Source of the DNA: Akkermansiaceae bacterium
GTDB lineage: Bacteria; Verrucomicrobiota; Verrucomicrobiia; Verrucomicrobiales; Akkermansiaceae
DNA length: 12,234 nt
Assembly (NCBI GenBank): GCA_023300205.1
Contig: JALZVD010000328.1
Coordinates: 1 to 12,234, forward strand
Reading direction: 5' to 3'
The position numbers were made by a program, and so were the translations under genes. Below are positions 6,895 through 12,234 of this stretch, one piece after another. Position 1 is the first letter of the stretch, and each line of letters starts with the position of its first letter. A model generated the notes under the pieces. The model was not told where the DNA came from and made no database searches. It saw only the letters and a program-made list of their open reading frames with translations.

Positions 6895-9042
6895 ATGAGT
6901 AAAAACTTCATATTTCTAGGAACTGAAAACATCCCTCAAACCGCCTCACTCATAGTGCCGGGAAAGCTCAACCACCAAGAACTCATAGCTCTAGAACAGC
7001 AACTTACAGGAAAAAAGCTCATCTGGCTCTGTGAAGAAAAGGTAATTCTCCCCAATGAAACTGAGAACTACTTAGCTGAAAAAAATGCGAACGCTGTTTC
7101 ATTCTCAGCTACTGACCCAGGATTAGACACAATAGGATCTCAGTTACAAAAAGACCTAGGCAAAGACGGAGTAGCCATCTTTCTTCCTGGCAAGGTTAAT
7201 GCCCTACATGGAGCATCCTCTCACATTCAAGCACACACACTCAACGCGCTCTGCGCATTAAAACTGCCAGTCACACCTCTAGCGGTCCATGACCCTGCAG
7301 AAACCAACCTAAGAACGACAACTGAAACCCAAGGATCTTACCTCGTTTTCAAACCGGTAATAGCCGCTTCTGAACTGAACCCAGCTAAATGGCACCAAGC
7401 TAATCTAGTCGGAATCTCTGAAGCCTTTAACCATCGCCCATTCTTAAAAGAATCTCTCGGATACAACCTCCTCAAGGGTTTGAAGTTGAATTCTAAAGTG
7501 AAAATCATTGACGGAACTAATGATCAGGAGCGTAACTACGGCATCATTCTCGGTATCGCTCTAGCCTTTGCCCATCACCTCAAAGAGCAAACCAATAAAA
7601 AACGTGTTGCTATTATCCTACCTCCAGGAATCGGTGGTCTCGTTGCTAACCTAGCAGTTATCTTCGCGGGTAAAACTCCAGTAAACATAAACTTTACAGC
7701 CAGTCATGAAGCCATCAAATCATGTATTGAACAGGCTGATGTAGACAAATTCATCACAGCTGACCCATTCGTCAGAAAGGTCAGCGACTTCCCTTGGCCA
7801 CCTGTTAGAGACCTCATACACGTTGAACGTGTCCTCCCTACTCTTAAAAAATCAATCAAACGCTGGGTCGTCGTGACCAAGATCTTCTCAGCAGACATGA
7901 TTGCTAGATTTGCTAAGATCAATAAATCTGGCGGAGATCAAGAAGCCGTCCTCCTCTTCACCTCTGGTTCATCTGGCGCCCCAAAGGGAGTCCCGCTCAC
8001 ACACCGGAACCTACTTGCAAACGTCTGTCAGTTTAGCACCAGACTAGGCCTAAAACCCGTAGATTCTTCATTACTCGGTTGCCTCCCCCTATTCCATTCA
8101 TTTGGATGCACCGCCACCCTCTGGTTCCCCATCATCCAAGGCATCGAGATCGTCTCATACCCTAGCCCCCTAGACACCAAGAGACTAGCAGAACTCATAG
8201 AAAAGAATAAAGTCACCTTCCTTCTCTCTACTCCTACATTTCTCAGAGGATACATGCGCAGAGTCAAGCCTGAACAATTGTCATCCGTTAAACTCGTCGT
8301 AACGGGAGCTGAAAAATTACCTACATCACTAGCTGAATCATTCCATAAAAAATTCGGCATTACCCCTCTTGAAGGCTACGGCCTGACAGAAACATCTCCT
8401 GCGACTAACTTCAACGTCATCAATGCTCCTACCCAAACAGAAGAGCCTGATCTAAACTCAGATAAAACGGGATCTGTCGGCCAGTTCCTTGCCGGAATAG
8501 CTGTTAAAATGACAGACGCCGTAACCGATGAGGAATGTGACATCGACCAATCCGGAATCATCTGGCTCAAAGGAGCTAACATCTTTCCCGGATATCTTAA
8601 CAACCCAGAAAAAACCACCGAAGTCTTCGAAGACGGATGGTTTAAGACTGGAGACGTCGGCAGAGTTGACGATGAAGGTTTCCTCCATATTGAAGGTAGA
8701 ATCTCCAGATTCTCTAAAATCGCTGGTGAAATGGTCCCACATGAGACCCTAGAAGCCTCGATCATTGAAGTCCTCGGACTTGATGAAGAAACCGAACGCA
8801 AAGTCGCAGTCGTTGGCGTACCAGACGAGAAAAAAGGCGAAGCTATCATACTACTATCTTGCATTACCGAACCAGATACAGCATCACAAGCCTGCATCGA
8901 TTTGAGATACAAGCTACTGGATGCTAAAATCCCTTCACTATGGTGCCCTAGAGACATTATCACAGTCAGCGAGATCCCTATCCTAGCCTCTGGCAAGCTA
9001 GACATCAAAGGCTGCGAAAGCCTTGTTGCTGAGCTACGTTAA
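6895..9042 (+). CDS. Aas-like acyl-ACP/acyl-CoA synthetase with degenerate PlsC-like N-terminus
   Basis: A 715-residue ANL-superfamily acyl-activating enzyme. Core motifs are LLFTSGSSGAPKGV (353-366, ATP-binding P-loop), PLFHSFG (398-404), EGYGLTET (493-500), TGDVG (585-589), GRISRFSKIAGEMV (601-614) and K701 in LASGKLDI, the adenylation lysine. KTPVNINFTA (260-269), VVTGAEKL (468-475) and SRFSKIAGEMV are characteristic of the AMP-binding half of Aas, 2-acylglycerophosphoethanolamine acyltransferase/acyl-ACP synthetase. The N-terminal ~205 residues occupy the position of the Aas acyltransferase domain but lack a valid HX4D (LNHQELIAL, 25-33) and FPEG box (FLPGKV, 96-101). Likely role: activating free fatty acids for ACP or phospholipid remodelling; acyl transfer may be absent. 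No membrane segments are obvious. It is third in the ribH-nusB run, 17 bases before the methyltransferase gene. No Shine-Dalgarno at the ATG at 6895. Confidence 0.85.
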   Translation: MSKNFIFLGTENIPQTASLIVPGKLNHQELIALEQQLTGKKLIWLCEEKVILPNETENYLAEKNANAVSFSATDPGLDTIGSQLQKDLGKDGVAIFLPGKVNALHGASSHIQAHTLNALCALKLPVTPLAVHDPAETNLRTTTETQGSYLVFKPVIAASELNPAKWHQANLVGISEAFNHRPFLKESLGYNLLKGLKLNSKVKIIDGTNDQERNYGIILGIALAFAHHLKEQTNKKRVAIILPPGIGGLVANLAVIFAGKTPVNINFTASHEAIKSCIEQADVDKFITADPFVRKVSDFPWPPVRDLIHVERVLPTLKKSIKRWVVVTKIFSADMIARFAKINKSGGDQEAVLLFTSGSSGAPKGVPLTHRNLLANVCQFSTRLGLKPVDSSLLGCLPLFHSFGCTATLWFPIIQGIEIVSYPSPLDTKRLAELIEKNKVTFLLSTPTFLRGYMRRVKPEQLSSVKLVVTGAEKLPTSLAESFHKKFGITPLEGYGLTETSPATNFNVINAPTQTEEPDLNSDKTGSVGQFLAGIAVKMTDAVTDEECDIDQSGIIWLKGANIFPGYLNNPEKTTEVFEDGWFKTGDVGRVDDEGFLHIEGRISRFSKIAGEMVPHETLEASIIEVLGLDEETERKVAVVGVPDEKKGEAIILLSCITEPDTASQACIDLRYKLLDAKIPSLWCPRDIITVSEIPILASGKLDIKGCESLVAELR

Positions 9043-9059
9043 AAGTCATTAGCTTCATC

Positions 9060-10031
9060 ATGACTGACACACCAGCTAAACTAGTCAGGCTTGATCGCTT
9101 TATGCAGCATGCGTTGCATGACCCAGAACTAGGATATTACGCAACAAACATTCAAACAGTCGGAGCCTCGGGTGATTTTTCAACCACAGCAACACTAAGT
9201 AACCTACTAGGGAAAGCTATTTCAAAAACAGCTCTCGACTGGTCACACAAAAACAACGCCCCTCTCAACTTAATTGAAATAGGTGGAGGTGACGGATCAC
9301 TTGCTAAATCAATAATCAAATCAATCCCCTTTATTAAGCGCTGGAGACTCAAATACCACATCGTCGATAGCTCATGCTCTCTAACCAAAAAACAACAACA
9401 AACCCTCCCGCGTAACGTCAAATGGCATCGACAGATAAAAAACGCTCTTAAAAGCAGCAACGGAATCGCATTCATATTCTCAAACGAACTAGTTGATGCG
9501 TTTCCCGTTCGAGCCTTTAAAAAATCAGAAGATCACTGGGACGAACTCTACCTACATAACAAACAAGAACACTTCTACCCATGCTCTGAAAACATTCCAG
9601 AGTCGTCAGCTCTGAATAGTAAAACTCACAACACAGGTCAGCGTATTGAAGTCCATCAATCCTACCACAAATGGCTAAATGACTGGCTACCTGATTTCAA
9701 ACGAGGCCAGCTACTCACAATAGACTATGGAGACACTCATCCTGAGCTCTACTATCGCATGCCTAACGGCACACTCAGAGCCTATTCCCAGCACCAACGA
9801 ATCACCGGCCCCGCTGTCTACACTAACCCAGGCAAACAAGACATAACCGCAGATGTCAACTTTACTGACTTAGTCCAATGGGGGGAGCAGGCTAACCTCG
9901 CTACCATCTCATTCATGACACAGCTAGATTATCTAACCCCCCACGCTAGCCAGTCCTCAGAAGATCAATTCCTAATCCACCCTGATGGTGCAGGTTCTGC
10001 ATTCAAAGTCTTACTCCAGCAGAAAATATAA
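9060..10031 (+). CDS. SAM-dependent methyltransferase, MidA/NDUFAF7 family (COG1565)
   Basis: A 323-residue class I methyltransferase of the MidA/NDUFAF7 type. Signature pieces in order: FMQHALHDPELGYY (14-27), GDFSTTATLSNLLG (38-51), IEIGGGDGSLA (72-82, the SAM-binding glycine loop), SNELVDAFPVRAF (141-153), LLTIDYGD (218-225), NGTLRAY (236-242) and PGKQDITADVNFTDL (257-271). In mitochondria NDUFAF7 dimethylates an arginine of the NDUFS2 subunit during complex I assembly. Bacterial homologues are less well understood, so a respiratory assembly role here is inference. The length is slightly under the 350-390 residues common in the family. It is last in the ribH-nusB-acyl-activating enzyme run, and converges on opcA with a 44-base gap that holds only a 4-pair hairpin (no clear terminator). 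The ATG at 9060 is directly before the homologous N-terminus; no Shine-Dalgarno. Confidence 0.88.
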   Translation: MTDTPAKLVRLDRFMQHALHDPELGYYATNIQTVGASGDFSTTATLSNLLGKAISKTALDWSHKNNAPLNLIEIGGGDGSLAKSIIKSIPFIKRWRLKYHIVDSSCSLTKKQQQTLPRNVKWHRQIKNALKSSNGIAFIFSNELVDAFPVRAFKKSEDHWDELYLHNKQEHFYPCSENIPESSALNSKTHNTGQRIEVHQSYHKWLNDWLPDFKRGQLLTIDYGDTHPELYYRMPNGTLRAYSQHQRITGPAVYTNPGKQDITADVNFTDLVQWGEQANLATISFMTQLDYLTPHASQSSEDQFLIHPDGAGSAFKVLLQQKI

Positions 10032-10075
10032 TTACCACAATATAAAGAATCAAATCTCTGTTGAGACTGACCATA

Positions 10076-11143
10076 CTACTTCTTTAATAAATCAGTAAAC
10101 CTAGGGAACACCTTTTTGAAGAGTGAATTCTTCCCTCCTCGTGATAGCTGGTCTGCGACTAAATCCGCATCACTATCGCTATCAGCTGGACCATGAACAT
10201 CGATTATATGCTTACCTGAGTCTAGCTGCTGATGTAGATATTTGCTACCCGCTTCTCTACTCACACAAATAGTTACTCCGTCAGCAATAATCTCAATTTT
10301 ACCGATAGCCGCACTCACTTCAGATAGAGTAATCTCAGCATCCACCAAATTCCCCTTTTTCGTTAAGAAACGATAGCTGCCAAATTCTTTATCATCAGAA
10401 ATCAAGTCTTGTGAACGCTCCCAGTTAGCCATCTCAACAAACCAAGCTAACAACTGTAACCCGGAAGACACATGCTTGGGGTGAATCATCAACTTAATCT
10501 GACTCACAGAATCCAGTGACTTTGAAGCAGTCAGATCATCATACAGAAATGCGATAGCCAGCCTAAAATGATACGTCCTAGTCCACGCCAGATCCTGCAC
10601 CACCAGATTAACCTGGTTAATAGCATTAGCTATCAAGCCAAACTGCTCCGAAGGATCTTCCCAGCTCGAACTATCAACAACCAATCGGTCTACTCTCCGA
10701 TACAAACTCTCACTAAACATACTACTAAGCTTCCCCTGCCACCAAAAGATCAATGGCAAATCACTCTGCAAATGCGCAAAGATAGTATTCCTAAACCTGC
10801 CTCTAGAATAACCAGTAAGCTGGAATGCCACTTGCTCACAACAAACAGACTTTTGACCATGAGCCAAATGACAATGCGCAGTGATCCAGGCCCTAACAGA
10901 AACATCAGTAATATTACGATCTAGTCCTATGAGTAAAGCACGGCAAGCATTCTCTCTCGTAATTTTTCTAATAATTTCTGAATTCTCGGCCAGCGCCCCC
11001 GGCTCTTCTGAATACACTGCAAGATTAACAAGAGATGCATTAGTACGAGCTTCATCCGCCTCCCACAGTAATCGTAATTCACTCTCTATCTTCTCCACAG
11101 ACACCTCCATACCCAGCATCATTGCATTATCAGAAATCATCAT
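10076..11143 (-). CDS. opcA: OpcA-family glucose-6-phosphate dehydrogenase assembly/activator protein
   Basis: A 355-residue cytoplasmic protein of the OpcA family, which binds glucose-6-phosphate dehydrogenase and promotes its oligomerisation or redox activation in cyanobacteria and actinobacteria. Family-type stretches are ENACRALLIGLD (64-75), AHCHL...VCCEQV (89-105), LPLIFWWQG (129-137) and VVQDLAWTRTYHFRLAIA (181-198). C91, C101 and C102 are candidates for redox or metal contacts, though that is inference. The gene lies 29 bases downstream of zwf on the same strand, the classic zwf-opcA arrangement, which strongly supports the assignment. Start: the ATG at 11143 is followed at once by a second ATG (11140) and by others at codons 8, 9 and 12, and no Shine-Dalgarno picks between them. 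The homologous part begins near VEKIESELRLLWE, so the true start could be a few codons later. The C-terminus is charged and Lys-rich. Confidence 0.88.
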   Translation of the reverse strand: MMISDNAMMLGMEVSVEKIESELRLLWEADEARTNASLVNLAVYSEEPGALAENSEIIRKITRENACRALLIGLDRNITDVSVRAWITAHCHLAHGQKSVCCEQVAFQLTGYSRGRFRNTIFAHLQSDLPLIFWWQGKLSSMFSESLYRRVDRLVVDSSSWEDPSEQFGLIANAINQVNLVVQDLAWTRTYHFRLAIAFLYDDLTASKSLDSVSQIKLMIHPKHVSSGLQLLAWFVEMANWERSQDLISDDKEFGSYRFLTKKGNLVDAEITLSEVSAAIGKIEIIADGVTICVSREAGSKYLHQQLDSGKHIIDVHGPADSDSDADLVADQLSRGGKNSLFKKVFPRFTDLLKK

Positions 11144-11172
11144 TTATCTATTTTTGTGAAAATCTACTTACC

Positions 11173-12234
11173 TTACAATCTACGCCATGTATTTCCGTCC
11201 TTAGCTAACAGATCATCTGCCTCCTCAGGACCCCAAGAACCTGCTACAAAGTCAGCCATCTTAGGCTCGTCACTCGCATCATTCTCATGCCAAGCCTTGT
11301 GTATATGATCAATAAACTTCCACGCCTCCTCCACCTCATCACGTCGCGCAAAGAGAGTTGCATCACCAGCCATCGCATCTAACAAAAGTCGCTCGTAAGC
11401 TTCCGGACTACCTTTTCCAAAACTCGTTGAATAATGGAAGTCCATCTTCACAGGTTCCATTCTCAATGTCGTCCCAGGTAACTTAGAAACCATTCGCAAA
11501 GAAATACCCTCATCAGGTTGTATTCTTATAACTAAAACATTCCCTTCATCAGAAGCACCAGGTGTTGCGTTAAAAAGAACATTCGGAGCTGACTTAAAAT
11601 GCACTGAAATCTCAGTCGCCTTCTTAGGTAAGCGTTTGCCCATTCTGATGTAAAATGGCACTCCACTCCAGCGCCAAGTATCCACCATACAGCGCAATGC
11701 CACATAAGTCTCAGTCATTGACTCAGGATCTACCCTATCTTCCTCTCTGTAACCGACCACGCTCTTACCATGCACATGCCCTGATGTATACTGCGCACGC
11801 ACCACATTCTCAGAAACTAACTGCGGAGTATCCCACTGCCTTAAAGAGCGAATGACTTTCACCTTTTCATCACGCACACCATCTGCACTCAGATCAGTCG
11901 GTGGCTCCATAGCTACCAAACTAAGCAGCTGAAGCAAATGATTCTGGACCATATCCCTTAACGCGCCTGCCTTATCATAATAACCACCACGGCCACCTTC
12001 CATACCCAAATGCTCAGAACAAGTAATCTGTATCTGCTCAATATAACGACTATTCCAGAGTGGCTCAAAGATAGCATTAGCGAATCTCAGCACCATAATA
12101 TTCTGCGCTGTCTCCTTACCAAGATAATGATCAATCCGATACGTATCTTTCTCCTCAAAAGTCTGATTCACCACCTGATTCAAATGCTGCGCACTAGCCA
12201 AATCAGTCCCAAATGGCTTCTCCACGATCACTCG
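11173..12234 (-). CDS. zwf: Glucose-6-phosphate dehydrogenase, N-terminus off window
   Basis: First enzyme of the oxidative pentose-phosphate pathway: it oxidises glucose 6-phosphate to 6-phosphogluconolactone with NADP+ or NAD+. The visible 353 residues cover most of the protein (~490 usual) and include (R)VIVEKPFG at the right edge, RIDHYLGKE about 30 residues later (substrate-binding signature with its His), MVQNHLLQLL carrying the presumed catalytic His, and GVPFYIRMGKRLPKK. The coenzyme-binding GxxGDL region lies outside the window. A GTG at 12229-12231 could be mistaken for a start, but it encodes the internal Val of the EKPFG motif, and the Arg codon before it continues the conserved sequence. 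So the gene is cut by the window edge and is not truncated itself. It is followed by opcA after 29 bases, probably one transcript. Confidence 0.95.
   Translation of the reverse strand, partial: RVIVEKPFGTDLASAQHLNQVVNQTFEEKDTYRIDHYLGKETAQNIMVLRFANAIFEPLWNSRYIEQIQITCSEHLGMEGGRGGYYDKAGALRDMVQNHLLQLLSLVAMEPPTDLSADGVRDEKVKVIRSLRQWDTPQLVSENVVRAQYTSGHVHGKSVVGYREEDRVDPESMTETYVALRCMVDTWRWSGVPFYIRMGKRLPKKATEISVHFKSAPNVLFNATPGASDEGNVLVIRIQPDEGISLRMVSKLPGTTLRMEPVKMDFHYSTSFGKGSPEAYERLLLDAMAGDATLFARRDEVEEAWKFIDHIHKAWHENDASDEPKMADFVAGSWGPEEADDLLAKDGNTWRRL

Noticed and set aside
8376..9008. A 210-codon open frame on the minus strand inside the acyl-activating enzyme gene
   Set aside because: It is antisense to conserved ANL motifs (A7, A8 and the C-terminal lysine) on the plus strand, is Ser-rich and resembles no family; a shadow of the real gene.
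10032..10075. Bidirectional terminator between the convergent methyltransferase and opcA genes
   Set aside because: The only hairpin is TCTC/GAGA with a 4-base loop and no T-tract on either side; too weak to call.
12229..12231. GTG as the start codon of zwf
   Set aside because: It is the internal Val of the (R)VIVEKPFG motif; the coenzyme-binding domain must precede it, so the gene continues past the edge.
1..12234. Mobile element, prophage, CRISPR, defence or biosynthetic cluster
   Set aside because: Every long frame is accounted for by a core-metabolism or housekeeping family; I saw no transposase or integrase motifs, regularly spaced repeats, tRNA-linked att sites or long inverted repeats.

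Overview
The window reads as an ordinary chromosomal segment of a Gram-negative-type bacterium, most likely a marine or host-associated member of the Verrucomicrobiota. This is inferred from remembered protein flavour: the YebC form starting MGRAFE, the fungal-like cystathionine gamma-synthase, the lumazine synthase with a HEVLL loop, and the Bacteroidetes-like SdhB. No rRNA or other marker fixes the taxon. Base composition is moderately AT-rich. None of the nine starts I trust has a recognisable Shine-Dalgarno sequence. I see no tRNA, rRNA, IS element, CRISPR array, phage gene or integration signature. No gene-free stretch exceeds about 220 bases.

Layout. (1) 1-4319, minus strand, read right to left: a cystathionine gamma-synthase-type PLP enzyme, a YebC/TACO1-family protein, an AI-2E/PerM-family membrane protein, and the N-terminal part of an NrnA-like DHH phosphoesterase that runs off the left edge. 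(2) 4320-4483 is a divergent intergenic region holding an AT-rich inverted repeat. (3) 4484-5245, plus strand: a single succinate dehydrogenase/fumarate reductase iron-sulfur subunit without its partner subunits, ending in a clear intrinsic terminator (5277-5304). (4) 5462-10031, plus strand: a compact four-gene run of ribH, nusB, an Aas-like acyl-activating enzyme and a MidA/NDUFAF7-type methyltransferase, with gaps of 2, 21 and 17 bases. (5) 10076-12234, minus strand: zwf (5' end beyond the right edge) followed by opcA, a pair that converges on the methyltransferase gene.

Function. The genes cover sulfur amino-acid synthesis, translation quality control, respiration, riboflavin synthesis, transcription antitermination, fatty-acid activation, a presumed respiratory assembly factor, and entry to the oxidative pentose-phosphate pathway with its activator. 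This is core metabolism, and I found no sign of a defence, mobile or otherwise new system. The points most worth checking are internal to individual proteins: NusB is about twice normal length through a central insertion; the Aas-like protein seems to carry a PlsC-like domain with lost catalytic residues; the methionine-pathway enzyme resembles fungal Str2; and SdhB stands alone.
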